A stretch of DNA of 64,000 nt, taken from Gnetum montanum. Lineage: Eukaryota; Streptophyta; Gnetopsida; Gnetales; Gnetaceae. Positions within the stretch are counted from its first letter, which is position 1. Each line of letters begins with the position of its first letter. The stretch lies in the NCBI GenBank assembly GCA_015680685.1, contig MNCI01034026.1:96145-160144 (forward strand). The letters run 5' to 3'. A model generated the notes under the pieces. It was not told where the DNA came from. It did not search any database and was given only the letters and a program-made list of their open reading frames with translations. Shown here in pieces: positions 10,201-23,600 of this stretch. Position numbers and translations under genes: made by a program.

Positions 10201-12661
10201 TCTTCATTAAAGGCTTAGACTTATTAATAGCATCCCTTAACTCATCGATACTAGCTTATATGATTTCATAATCTACCAATCCATTGTAATACATAATATC
10301 TATAATATTAAATACAATAGACATATCCACATCATTTGATAAATTAATTTCAAAAGCATTATAATTAATTTTATCCTTTATTCTGAAAGGATCCATATTC
10401 TTCGCTTTCAACATTGAGAGGTTGACATCTCTAAATTTCTTCTACTTTAATGACATCTCAATAAAATCACCAATAGTAAATTTAGAATTCTTCTTATTCT
10501 CATTCCCCTTAAGGAATCTCTCGTTAGCCTTCTTTTCTAGATTTTCCTTCACTTGGACATGAATATCCCTCATCTCTTGCACAGAATCAAAACTTCATTA
10601 AGCTTCTCCATTAGAACTTCTTACATTATCAACCATCTTTGAACAAAAGACATAATTCACCTCAAATGAGCTTTTTCCAAAGACAATATGAAAGGCATTA
10701 TTATAAGAAAATTAAGCATGGCATAACAAATTTTTCCATTGATTGGGTTGTCCATCACATAAGCACCTCAAATTATTTAGTAAAAATTTATTCACCACTT
10801 TAGTTTGGCCATTAGATTATGGATGATATGCAATAGCATAATTAAAATTTGTTCCTAAAATTTTTTGAAGGAACCTCCAAAAATAACTAGTGAACTTAGA
10901 GTCTCTATCACTAATAATATTCAAAGGAATTCTATGCAACTTTATCACATGCTAGAAAAATAAATTTGTAATATGAGAAGCATCACTTATCTTTTTGCAT
11001 AGAATTAAGTGTTCCATTTTGGAGAACCTATTCACCACAACAAAAATAACATCATTTTCTATTTTGATTTTTGAGATCCTACTCACAAAGTCCATTGACA
11101 CACTTTCCCATGAATCATTAGGAATTGGTAAAGGCATATAATGTCCATTCACTTCTTTACTTCTTTTAAATTTTTGACATGTGAACCACTTCAAAAATTT
11201 GGAAATTTTAGATATCATTTCAAGTGAAAAATAGTATCTACCCACAATCTCTAATGTTTTATCCCTAACTATGTGACTTTCCTTGCCACCATAATGCTTT
11301 TCAACCAAACATTTCTTCTAAAAATCATCATTGAGGACACATACCTTCTTATTTTTGACCAATCATTTATCTTAAATATAATAGTTCCTCCATTGGTCTA
11401 TTCTACTTAATAGTAGTTCCATGAGGATTCTTAGAACTTTCCCAAAATCACGATCATGTTCATAGAAGCCAACAAAATCATCCATACCTTCCACATGATG
11501 CACACTAAAATTTAGCACATGCACCCTAGATAATGCATTAGTTACTACATTAGCTTTTTCACTTTTATGCTTAGGCAAAAAATTCAATTCTTGTAATTAT
11601 TTTATCTACTTTATGTGTTAAGCACTTAAAATCTTTCAGAAATTAAGGAATTAAAGTGATTTATGATACATGATCAAGGTGAATTTATTGGACAATAAGT
11701 AATACCTCCAATCATTGATTGCTTGAAGAATAGTGTACAACTCCTTCTCAGATATGCTATATTTTTTCCTTCAATCATTCAACTTTTTAGAAAAGAAAGC
11801 ATTGGATGTACCTTCTTATAAAAGTACCCATCTAATGGTAATCTTGCATCCACCTATACTTGAAAAAGCTTCTGAAAATCTAGAATTACAAGCATCAGTT
11901 CACTAGTTATTTTTATTTTAAAAAAGTCAAAACCTCTTTTGGTTTCATCAATTCAATTGAAATATTTATTCTTCTTTAGCAAAGAGAAGATAGACCAAGA
12001 GATACCAATGAAATTTTTTATAAAAAACCTACTACATCAAGAAATGATCTTACCTCTCTAACATTAGTAGTAGTTTTCCAATCTCTAATAGTCATCACCT
12101 TGGTAGCTTCCATTTGAATTTGATTTTTAGAAATCAAATGCTAAAAATATGTAATCTCCCTCTTGAAGAAATGACTTTTCTTCATATTGATTACCAATTG
12201 TGCCTCCTTCAATTTTCAACACATACTCCACAAGTGATCTAGAAGCTCCTCCTTATTAGAGATATACACCAAAATATCATTAAAAAGACAATGTAGCACT
12301 TACTAATAAAATCTTTAAGTCCATCATGCATTAATCTCATGAATGTAGTAGGTGCATAGAATGAAAACTTCTACTAACATGTCATTTTAAGACCTTATAG
12401 AGAGTTTGAAGCCTATTTGTACTCCTCTTAGTTGACCTTAGCTTGACAAAATAGTTTACAAAATTCAATGTAAAAATCCATGACATCATTGTCATCCTAT
12501 CTTAGGAATTTTAGCTTTATAATCTTCTCTTACATTTGCCAAGATTATTCAAATTTTTTCTCAACCTATATTTCATCAAATTCCAATCTCTAATAGATTT
12601 TTCATTTTATGTTTCATAACTTTGGGGCTCTTTCTTCCACCAAGTAGAAACCATATCCTCT
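10200..12661 (-). pseudogene. Fragment G: chromovirus-like gypsy pol (RT, RNase H, integrase)
   Basis: Reading minus: RT with FNDILVYI (about 12280; N replaces the first catalytic D), a KKSHFFKREITY block (about 12180) and a TKVMTIRDWK connection. An RNase H tail with KANVVTNALSRV (about 11540) follows. The integrase (10952-11308) shows HYGGKESHIVRDKT, FTCQKFKRSK, YMPLPIPNDSWESVSMDFV and FVVVNRFSKM, then a C-terminal FRIKDKINYNAFEINL segment near 10370. This resembles chromovirus (Reina/CRM-like) pol, clearly different from the Athila-type elements. Many stops and frameshifts; an old relic. Its 5' end is cut by the E LTR at 12662. Confidence 0.75.
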
Positions 12662-14440
12662 TGATAAAACATGTTTTCATTGAGCTATGATATTGTATCT
12701 ATGACATCACAACTCCACATATGTCATCGTTGATGTGATGTAGTGGATCCCATTCACCCCTATAAATACCAACACATGATCACACCAACGAATTACTTTT
12801 ATTTCACTCTTAGTGAAGCTCTTGAAGTTTGTTTTCATAGTTTACACTTACTGATAAAGTGAATGCCTGTAGTGTGGTGTTGAAAAATTGAATGGAGTCT
12901 TTATTCAAGTGGATTATACTTGAGAGCAGAGTTCATGAATGGAAATATAGATCGATATTTTTTACCATCATTACAACTTCCACTTTGTTTTTTTGTTTTA
13001 CTTAGCTAATTTATTTACTTAGTTTACTTTTCATGCTTACTTTAGTTTAATACTTTACATTTCTTAAGTACTTTACTTGTCCATGTTCATTAATAAGGCA
13101 AAATAAGTATGACTAGTCTTGAGCATTGATGAAATGTAGTTTGTTGCATCAACTAGGCCCCATTGACTAGGCCTTGTCAACATAGTCTATTGCATTAATG
13201 TGGCTCCATCAATGCAAGGATTTGTCCTGGCCTATTAATACATGCTCACTAGCTACATTTATGGCATTAGATTTCATTGTAGTAGTAGAGCTCTTGCAAT
13301 TTATTTAGTTGAAAGTTAGAATATTTTTCCCGAGTGCCCATAGTAGGAGTCATTGAGTGTATGGATCTTTATTTGAGCATTATTATACCTGAGCATAATA
13401 GTGTGTGTGGTAATAAAGAAAAACTTCTTAATAAACCTTTTAACATTCTAGATATTTTAAATGTTTTATTTATACATTTAATATTTTCAGTTATTTATTC
13501 AATATTTTCCAGTAATTAAGTTAATTAAGCTAATTAAGCAAGATAAGCTAAATAGATTAAATACATAAGTACGACTACTTCAAATGTAGCATGTATTCAC
13601 TTGGTAATCCTAGTAGCGTTATTACTTGGTGCACCTAGTAGCATAGTGCTTGGTAACCTAGCAGTGGATACATGGGTTTAGGATGTGTATGGAAAGTAGG
13701 AATGAATGCTTATGTTAGGGTTAGTTAGAGACTAGTTAGTTAGTTAATTTAGATTAGTCATTAAATTACTCTATCTCTCTTTCTTCAAGCACCCAAAAAC
13801 ATAAAACATAAAAATAATAAAAATCATATGCCTTTATTTCACTTAACCATACCTTTGTACTTCACAAGTGTAATCGGGAAGACACGAATGACCTTAGGGA
13901 AAGATTTACTTAGAAGACTAGTGCACCAGAAACTATAAAGCCTATGGAATTTGACCGGATTGCACATAAATGCTTTCTGATTCGTATGGTTCAATGTAGG
14001 GGTACCTCGCCACTCATCAAGCATATAAGTGTAATCGTTCGGTAATCCCATTAGTGTTATTGCTTCGGTTGCCTAGTAGCATAACACTTGGTAACCCAGT
14101 GACAATTGCATAAGTCTAATAGGTGTATGGTAAGTCAAGAATAGCTGCTCATCATCATAAGATAACATAAATTTACATTTCTATTATTTCCTAGTAAATT
14201 TACTTTCATTATGTTTACACTTAGAAGGAAATGAAGCCCACAACATCAATATATCACATGCCTCACTTAGAGTTATACCATACACTTGTACTTCACTAAC
14301 TCAAAGTGGGAAGACAATTATTAAGAACCAATTATTAAATTCTAGCATACTTACATTGTCCATTCATGGATTACAATTTGGTCACATGTGTGCACTTGCA
14401 ACTTTTATGATAGAGTGTTGGGATATTAAGCCACTAATCA
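12662..14440 (+). repeat. 5' LTR of element E, split by a solo LTR
   Basis: Two pieces, 12662-13126 and 14025-14440, total about 881 bp, the normal LTR length here. It starts TGATAAAAC and ends CTAATCA. The U3 holds TATGACATCAC- and TGATGTGATG-like repeats, and the TATA box is at 12761-12768. A primer-binding site follows at 14441. The interruption is solo LTR S1, flanked by AGCAT duplications. Confidence 0.75.
13122..14024 (+). mobile_element. Solo LTR S1 nested in element E LTR
   Basis: The LTR proper is 13127-14019 (893 bp, TGATGAAATG...CACTCATCA), flanked on both sides by the 5-bp target duplication AGCAT (13122-13126 and 14020-14024). No internal sequence is present, so it is a solo LTR made by LTR-LTR recombination. 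It matches S2 (50820-51639) over most of its length, including 'ggatctttat' and the GTAATAAAGA block. Confidence 0.85.
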
Positions 14441-14460
14441 TTGGCACTGTTGTTGGGAAT
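14441..14460 (+). other. Primer-binding site of element E
   Basis: TTGGCACTGTTGTTGGGAAT directly follows the LTR. It resembles the Athila-group site TGGCGCCGTTGCCGGGGA, associated with tRNA-Asp, with mainly C-to-T/G-to-A changes. Related sites lie inside the C (36926-36945, minus) and D (25345-25365, minus) LTRs. Confidence 0.55.
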
Positions 14461-17400
14461 GTATCAATGTTTACTTAGTAGTTGATCTTACAGATTTTGT
14501 TGTATTAAAAATCAAAAATTTTATCTTTTAGATATTTAATCAATCTTTTTAACACACACACTCTTAAGAGCATCAAACATATAACATGGTTTCTCCACTT
14601 AAGGAAAAAAAATCAACACTTGTCAAAGAAACTTAAAAGAGCCATGAAAAAAGATATGGTGAAGAAGACTAGAGTGTGTCCATGCAAACCAAAATTTCAT
14701 ATGCTCATATAGATCCATATTATCCTGATTTCACATTTATCTTTCACTACTATGAACAACTAAGGTGGAAAAATTTGTAGGGCAACGTAGTTTTTCCTTT
14801 TTAATGTTCAAAACCATCAATGCTACAAGTAATCTTAATGAGGTTAAACCTTAGCTATGAAAAAGAAGGATTCATGTTTCTAAACACATGAATAGGCCAT
14901 ATCAACCCATAAAAATGCAAGTAAGAATGGATGTTTCCATGGAGATAAGACATGAGAACAATAAACAAAAGAAAGCAACTTACAATGTTGAACTAGAAGA
15001 AATAAATGATGATACATTCCTAATGGAGAAAATATACCAACCTCATGAATCCCATTCCCAGACATCTATCATTCATCTAGAGGAACCTATTAAAATACAA
15101 TTGCATTCAACCCTTGTGGAAACACTTGGAAGAGTTGTAGAAGACTCCAAACCTAGGCAAAGCTCAAGACCTAGAGCATTTACAAAACCATAAGAAAATG
15201 AATCACAAAGTCGTAGAAGGAGAACTAACTAGCATCATTCTCCAACTACTTTCTCTTCCTCCACACGATCATCAATGGAATTTGATAAGAAGGAATGAAG
15301 ACCTAGAGACTATGATAGGGAAAGATGTAGGGATCATGAGAGATATGAATAATGAAGAAGCTATTTAGATGATGAAGAAGATGATTATGAACAATGAAGA
15401 GATAAGATCAGGCACAATGAAAGGAAATGACATTATGAGCATCGAAGGGAACACAATTACAACACATTTTACAAACTTGAAGATCATGAAGGATTCCTAC
15501 TACCCACTTCCAACATGATTAACATTGGAGAAGCAGTGTATGTCCCTACTAGACATGTAAGGAATAGTTGCCTTAAGGGACTAAATATGAATATCATTTT
15601 CAAATTTCAAGGTGGATATAATGCAGATCCATAACATCATCTTCAAGCATTACATGATGCTTGTGCCCTTTAGAATATCAATATGATTGATAGAAGTTAA
15701 AGTTGTTTATTAGAACATTTGTCAAAGAAGCAAAGAGCTAGTACCAATCCTTAAAACTAGAATCAATCTAAAGATGGAGTACCATGCTAGATCTCTTCAA
15801 TGATAAATATTAAACCTATTTAAGAGTGTCAAATTTAAGGAAACAAATCCAAGGATGGAAGCAAGGGACACATGAATCCCTTGATGCAACAATGAGTAGA
15901 TATTATTTTGTACTATATAGATGTTTGAGCCATGGATTTTTACAAAGGAAACAACTAAGGCATATTATTGATGGGTTAAGGAACAAAACTAGAGAAACTC
16001 TTAGGATATATACCCAAGGTAGATTATTAGAAATGACAGCCCATTAAATTCAAATACTAATAGACCTAGTGAACAAAGAAGAAGAAGAGTTGAAAAAAAG
16101 GGAATCAGCTGAAGAGTACAATCGAGATCCTGCAAATAGAAAAAAGAGATGTTAGAATGTGTGGTAGATAAAAAAAAATGAAGCTTTGGAGTATGTAATT
16201 CAAAAGAAGACTCTACCCATACAAAAATTAGTCAATGACATTGTGACAAAGGTAAAGAAACTATGGGACTTAGTAGATGAGAAATTCACTATTGCACTTA
16301 AGATAGTAGAGAAGAAAATTGAAAAAGCCCTAAACAAGAACAAAGAAAATAAGAGATAATAGATGAGAGAATTACAAACATAAAGGAAAAGTTGTTGTAG
16401 TTAAGGAATTAATAGACTTTAGTTTGGAAGACAAAGAAGGATGAGAAGTATGCCAATATGAACATCGTAAGGAATGTTGTCCTATCATGGCCCACTTATA
16501 ACAGTCTAGGGCATATGCATTGAATCCAAAATTTGTCAAGAAAAAAATGCCAAGATCACATCATATTCACAATGTAACTTCCAATAGCCTTATCAATCGT
16601 CATACTATCCAAGAGAAGCCTATCCTCAACCACAAAAGCAATACCAGTAGCAGTGGCAACAACCAAAAGCATGGGGAATGTCATCACTAAGGTAGAAATA
16701 TCCATATAGGTAATCCAATCCTTATGGATATTATGTTTAGCATCCAATCTCTTTGGGAAATGCTTCAATCGATACTTCCTCTCATTACTATCCATTAGAA
16801 TACCACAAACCCACTCCTATGCAAATGGATCCCAATTCTTATGTACATCAACCAACAACTAGTTCACCAGTCTTAACTCCTAACTCCCTACCACTAGTAA
16901 TGCAAGGAGAACTACCATCACAACCATACCAAAAAATCACTACAATGATAGTAAATATATAAATAGAGGAACATACTAGCAATACAAAAGGTAAATCTAG
17001 GAAACATCCTTTATTTATGATAAGTCTAGAAAAAGCTAGTAGAGCAAGGATTTCATCCAATCATTTTTCAACTATGATAGATCCTCCTACAAACACCATG
17101 CTTCCACAATAATCAAATCAAAAGATTACAACCATCATGCTAACCAATATAATATCATACTGGATAAAAGAAGGAACTCTCCCTAAGAAAATAATAGATC
17201 TTGGAAATCCTTTGACTTATTTCCAAATTACTAGAAACTCACCATGCAAGGCTCTACTAGAATTAGGTTCTAAAGTTAACTTGATATCTTAGGAAACATA
17301 AAAGGCATGAAACCCATCGTCCTTGAAAAAGTGCAAGATAATACTAGAGCTAGTAGATTAATTAGTCATCATTCCTTTCGGATAGATAGAAGATGTGGTG

Positions 17401-17942
17401 ACCACTATCAAGGGATGGTCTTATCTAGTAGATTTTCTTATGAGCAAAGTGAAGAATGATAACAAAGAATTTTCTATCATTATGAGGAAAACATGGCTTA
17501 GCACAATTAATGCTAAGTTAGGAATGAGAGACTTATCCTTGAAAATTTCCAAGGAAGATGCGCATGGAGCCATAAATATGTAGAGAATTCCATGCATTAC
17601 TTGATGAAGAAGGATGCAGTTGTGAACCAAAACTTTATAATGTTAAACATGATCCTTACACTAGCCCACAAAAAATGTTAGAAATAAGTATTTGTACAAG
17701 AAGAGGTAATGATCACTAAACAAAAAGACACCTAATGGTTAAGAGATGATAGCATAAAACCACCCAAAATATGCATGGAAACATCCAATTCACTTATTAA
17801 CTCCTACCTCAATAAAATGACCCTAACTGAGAACTTACATAAGGATATCCTAAATCGTGATCATACACCAACAACAAGTAGTAAACATAGAGACTTAATA
17901 CCTAAAATTAAGAATAAAAAAGAAAACATAGTTGGATCCTTT
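14461..17942 (+). pseudogene. Element E internal region: gag and protease, then truncated
   Basis: After a leader (14461-15480; no supported gene), gag runs about 15480-16560. Readable capsid blocks include SNLRKQIQGWKQGTHESLDAT (from 15826), YRCLSHGF, HIIDGLRNKTRETLR and QGRLLEM. A zinc-knuckle-like VCQYEHRKECC lies at about 16447. A protease follows: PCKALLELGSKVNLIS (about 17240; E in place of the catalytic D), then TIKGWSYLVDFL, TWLSTINAKLGMRDLSLKIS (17395-17583). Sequence stops resembling the element at about 17942, where it joins LTR-F sequence of the left inverted arm; RT, integrase and the 3' LTR are absent. Multiple stops; pseudogene. Confidence 0.7.
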
Positions 17943-19845
17943 GCTATTGTACTATCAATTTGTTAATATCCATGATCATGTTTCTCTTCTTGGATTCTAT
18001 TAGCATATCGGAATTTTATTAAGATGTGTGAGATCTCTTGAATGTTGTATATTTGGATCCTTGTAATGATGGATTCCCATGTGTTTAACTTAGGTTTATT
18101 GGTGATGTGATTTTCTTTGGGCAAATATCCTTGGGAGGTTCACTTAGACTATTGAACCTCTTGATAAGATGGACTCCTTTGATTTATTCTTATTTTACTC
18201 CACCATCAGTTTGAATGCCATGGTTATATGCTTGTTGATGGTTTAGACGTTGGAGTTATCACCAAATTTATGTGGGTGATTAGAGATGATCTTCCTAGAG
18301 ATGGTTTGATGATTGACCCTCATTGGGATGCATTAATGTGGCTTTCATGGGAGGCCCCAAACTATACGAAAAAATGATTCCATGGCTCAATGGTCCTTTT
18401 TGGTTTATGCCTCTAAAACATTAGAGGTGATGTTCTAGGTGATGTCTTTAGCACTAGTATGTTTGGGAAATGTTGGAAGTGATGTCCTAGATGATATTTC
18501 ACATTTCATTTAAGACTAATAATAAATCCAACCACTTGGTAATTTGATATTTAGTATGGATATATATTGGTTTTGACATTTGGCAAGTATACATGATAAC
18601 ATGATACACATTTTACATTGAGAGTGGTTCGTGCTGGCCATCTTAATCATGGTGATAGTTGGAATGGACAAATTTTGGTTTTGGCATATTCTCTTGATTG
18701 GATGAATGATTGTTTGTTTTTATGCTTATGTAGATGGTTGTGAGCTAACATGTTTTGCAGGTCAGCCATGCCCCTCGTAACTTCCTTGAGATCTATCCAT
18801 TCATTGATTGAAGATGATGCCAAGTTTTCTCACTTAGTTTTATATGGATAACTCATTTTATTTGCATGTTGATTGAATTGAGAAGAGATAGGAGCTCTTT
18901 GATCATTCCATATGATGTTATGGGTATGATGATATTATGTTTTCAGTTTAGGATTAGGCGATTTTATGTATTTAACATTTCAACATTATAATAGACATTT
19001 TATCTCTTTTTCTTAACTTTTGAACATTTAAATAATGTATGGTTTGATCTTTTATATAAAATGATTTTATGCATATATTTTGAAGATTAACATTTTCAAT
19101 TATGGTTTTATCTTTCCAATATTTTTATATTATATATATAATTATCTTGATGTTATATCTATAGATTTCTTTTCTTTTACTATTTAGTTTCTCCTCTTTT
19201 TCCTTAGGTCATGGCTTCATGCTAGGTTTTCCTTGTTTCCTTTTGCTATTAGTTCATTTGTTATTTTGTTCTTTATCATGGCCAATCATTTTGTTAGGGG
19301 TTTTATCTAACGTAGTGCTTTCCAATCCAAGGTCTAAGAAGGAGAAGTGTTACAAATGCTAGGAAGACTTTATTGATGAAAACAATCTTCTACAAATGGA
19401 AAATATAATGGAAAGATTATATTTTTTCCCCAAAACTATCATTTATTTTTACCAAGTATATTCTCTCACATTGTAAAACTAGGTAAGGTGTCATCAACAT
19501 TTTATTAAAAGCTCTAAGATATTTAGCTATGGGCTAATTATTCTTATTTATTATATTTATTAATTTTTAAATTTGTCATTAAATTCTTTTCATCACATTG
19601 CTTTCAATATTTTAATTAGAAATGGAATATTAATTGAAATACTGAGTAATGAAGAACATTGGCCTAATTCAATAAATAGCATCCCTATTAACTTTTTAAA
19701 AAATTAATAGAAGATTCAACAATTTGATAAAATAAGAAACCCTTTGAAATTCAGGAGATGCTATATTACAAGAGGGGTTTCACTTTTGAATAATTAATAA
19801 AGCATGATGATGATTGAAAATACTAATATCAATAGCTTTAAAAAT

Positions 19846-20696
19846 TGGTGAACGATGAGGTACCCCTACATCCAACCATACGAATCACAAGTATTCACAC
19901 ATGATCTGATCAAATTTTGTGGATGGGACTAGTTGTGACATCTAGATCACTATGCCTTGATCGCAGTTCACTATCTTCCCACTTGGACTAGTGGTAGCTT
20001 TGTCACGTATGGTTTACTCCAAAGTGAGGCATATGATTTTTATATTTTATATTTTATTATTCTACGATTAACAATAGGTTGAAACTCAATTTATAATCAA
20101 TTCAACTAATCTAATTTCTAATTAATAATCAACTACCCTAACATAAGTATCCGATCCTACTTCCCATGCACATCTTAAACACATATAACATTTTTGGGTC
20201 ACCAAACGTTAAGCATTGCTGGGATTACCAAGAGTCATACGCATGCTCAAAGTGATCTTACTTATGTGCCTAATTAATTAACATGCATGAAAATATAAAT
20301 ATCAACTAAGTACATGAAAAGTAAATTGCATGGAAAGTAAATTTAATCTAAGTCAAAGTGCTGCAATGAATAAGAATTAATCTCAATCTTATTTTCATTC
20401 ATGGAATATGTCCAGGTTCATTGCCAATTGGATAAAACTTCGTACAACTGACTCAGATCCACTCTGTGGGCACTTGCTGACTATTCTATAAGGTTACGAA
20501 ATAAAATTGCAAGAGTTCAGCTACTCTATTAACAAAACTATGAAAAAATAATGCAAAACTATTGTCCAAAACATGTGCCCAAGTGCTATATTTATAGGCC
20601 AGCCCATATTCCATGACATCAAATGTTCGACATCACACCCTAGGCTTTGATGTCAGATACTTGACGTTAGAGTAGATGAAAAAATGTGTTTCATCA
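19846..20696 (-). repeat. 3' LTR of element D
   Basis: This 851-bp LTR starts TGGTGAACGATGAGG and ends TTTCATCA on the plus strand. Reversed TATA is near 20590 (atatttatagg). The U3 holds about one copy of the 28-bp TGATGTCAGATACTTGACGT unit. The polypurine tract (plus strand tacccccatg) adjoins at 20697. Confidence 0.85.
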
Positions 20697-23600
20697 TACC
20701 CCCATGATTGAATAAAAATTCGTCCTTGAGTGCAAAAGAGGAGGAACAAGTTCCCTACAAAATATTTGGCAAGTATGGGATTATTAACTAACATACAAAT
20801 TGACTCAAATGGAACAAACAGACTCTAAGTGCTACATTACAAAATTTTATTCTAGTGGATGCATACAAAATGACAAAGTGACAAAAAGACTAGATAGACT
20901 TTGAAGATTACAAAATTTGTAGAAGTCTTCAAGAATCCGCTAAAGATGATTCTTCTTATTGCTGCCAGCGGTGGTAGATTTTTAACATTGATTGTTATGT
21001 TGATGCTTCTCTAGTTATGTAGAACATTCTTAAAGGATGGACTGAAATTTTTTCTCATCGTCCCATGGATCTATCAAACATGTGATGCTTGAGTTGCTAT
21101 CTCGTATATGCTACAAGTTGTCCATGGGCATATCCTCTATTGTCCCTCTCTTGGATTTATTTTTGTGCCTGGCAAACAACCTACAATCACCAAAGGATCA
21201 ACATCAATTTTGATAAATTTTTTATTAATAATCAACCCTTTTCAAATTCGTTAGTTTTCTTGTAAGCACAAGATGATTATAGCATACTATGCCCAAGGCT
21301 ATGTGGTAACTAAAATCATTAAGTTGTTCACATTATTTTGATCAAATACTATTAGTTACCATGATGTTCAAAAATAGGATGTTGGAAAAATTTTAACAAT
21401 TTTAAAATAGGCATCCCTAGCCCCCATGACTAATAAGCGTAACTCTGGAAGCGCATAGGTTTTTGAATAATTGAAATCAAAGATCTAATTCAGAAGATGG
21501 CCAAGAAATATCAATGGTTATGGAAATAGAAAAGTAGAAAAAATTAATGAAACAAATGAGAAGTAGTCCCAAAATCATGCATAAATTCAAAGAAATCATC
21601 ATTGATGTTTTGGAAGATGTGAAGGTTAGTCCAAAGCTATAATCAACAGAAGTTATGCAAGTGGGTCCTTTTCAAACCAGGCTCTTACCAGAATGCCCTT
21701 GCATAACCACTTCTATAGATGTCCATGGGCACCCGAGAAGTTAAATGTAGACCATGCCTTTGTTCCAAACAACATACAATTGTCATTGTTAGGATGTTGC
21801 ACTATGCTACACAAAACCAAAAGGTTCATAATCGCTTGTAGTACTGAGGTCAATAATGGAATGAGAAGGGGTTGCAAAGATCAAGATGTAAGGTACTTGA
21901 CCATGTCCATAATAGCTTCTTGTGACAAGTGTGATTAAAATGATCAACATACCTATCTGTCCAAGTTCAAACCAAGTCCATACCATGAATAGTGACCTCA
22001 CATTGATGTGTTCCATCTTGCCAACCACCATGAGTCCACAACCACCTCAAAGAACAATCATCACTCCAAAAAGAGAAGAAAAGAGAAGAAGGAAGAAAGG
22101 GCCTTAGTTAGAGGGATGCCTTCAGGCATGGGTAATATGTCTTTCCAACCCTATAACTAGGGCTTGTAGTCCATTATTGTGTCTAAGGGCATGCTTTGAA
22201 TTCACATTATTGTTTTTTATTTTCATTTTTTGTCTTTTCCCTCTTTTTTTTTGTGTTTTTTGTGTTTTTTTTGGATGGGAACCATACCATGCAAAGATAG
22301 AGCTTTCTCTTTATTGGTTGATGGGGGAGTGATGATACATTCCAAGAGGAGTCATAAACCACATGAAGGAAGTCAAGAATAGAACCCAACAAGTCCCCTT
22401 GAGGTCACACCCTTTGCCATTCTCACTTGGTCATTCTCTCTTTCTTCAAGGTACAATGATCATTGATTAATTTTAGTTTCATAAAAGAAGAACCAAATTG
22501 TTTTCATGAAAAAGACCTTTTATTCTGGAGGGATGGATGAGGTGGTCTCACTACTTTACGCAATTACTTACNAAAAACATATGACGAATCAAAAAATTTT
22601 GGAAGAAATAGGAAAATGATAAAAATTGTAAAACAAAAAATATGTGAAAAATACTTATTAGTTTTGTAAGATATATGCATCTAAGTCCTTTATTTGGCCC
22701 ATTTTCTTAAGTCTAGAACTAATAAGTAGATCCATTGTCTCCATGCATCTTTGAAATAATCTTAAAATCTTATTTTCAAGCCACTGTGTGTCTTCTGGTT
22801 TAGTGGCTACTACATAGACTGGTCTTTGTTCACACACTTGTTCCTTAGCTTTGTTGTGTGTTGTGTTAATGTTTTGAATTTTTGGCCCACAGTTGCACCC
22901 TTTACTATTAGCAATGATGCATGGATTCTGCTATGTTTCCACAACGATAGGTTCATCGTTTATATCTTGTGTTGGAGTGGTGATGGTTGTTGGCTTTTGA
23001 TTAGGATTAGAGGATGTTGGTTGTGAAAAGGAAGGCATTGCACCAATTTGGCATTGTGCTAGCTCGGGAGATGTGGTGGGTCCATGTGTGGTTTGCTTCA
23101 GCTTATAGCCTTTCCTCCAAAAGGGACATTTCCTACATTGTGGTTAAGGCCCACTAGTATTAGCATGTCTATGCATATTTGTAGCACAAGTGGCATATGT
23201 TTGTTGATATTGTGATGTCAAACCTTCCTATCTTGCTAGTGGTGGCATGTGAGTATGAGAATATTGAGGATATGTCAAAGGATAATAGGTGTGAGGTGGT
23301 GACCTCATATAAGATGTTGTGGGATGTTGATATTTGGGAGAGTGGTAGTAGTGATTTGAGGTAGAGGGAGTAGAACCAATTGGAAAAATAGATTGTTAAA
23401 CATAATATTTGTATGGGTTTGGCTGGCAGTAAGGGTAGCATTAGTTTGGTGGTGGCCTTCCCCACAACTATGGTTGTTGCCACTGTGGTTGATGCCAGTG
23501 TTGAGGTTAGTAATAAGTCCTCCCAAGATAGTATGGTTGGTTTTGGGGTTGTCTAAAATTATTGTGCAGAAGAGGAAATATCTTGGGCATGTACTTCTAT
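20697..23600 (-). other. Element D non-coding interior (spacer and 3' region)
   Basis: No convincing gene. The block at 21700-22030 aligns with C 33570-33870, and 'ccccttgaggtcacacc' (about 22396-22412) aligns with the post-integrase spacer of A, B and C, which shows that gag is joined to spacer where pol should be. An N at 22572 marks an assembly join. An internal promoter and aORF are not recognisable. Confidence 0.55.
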
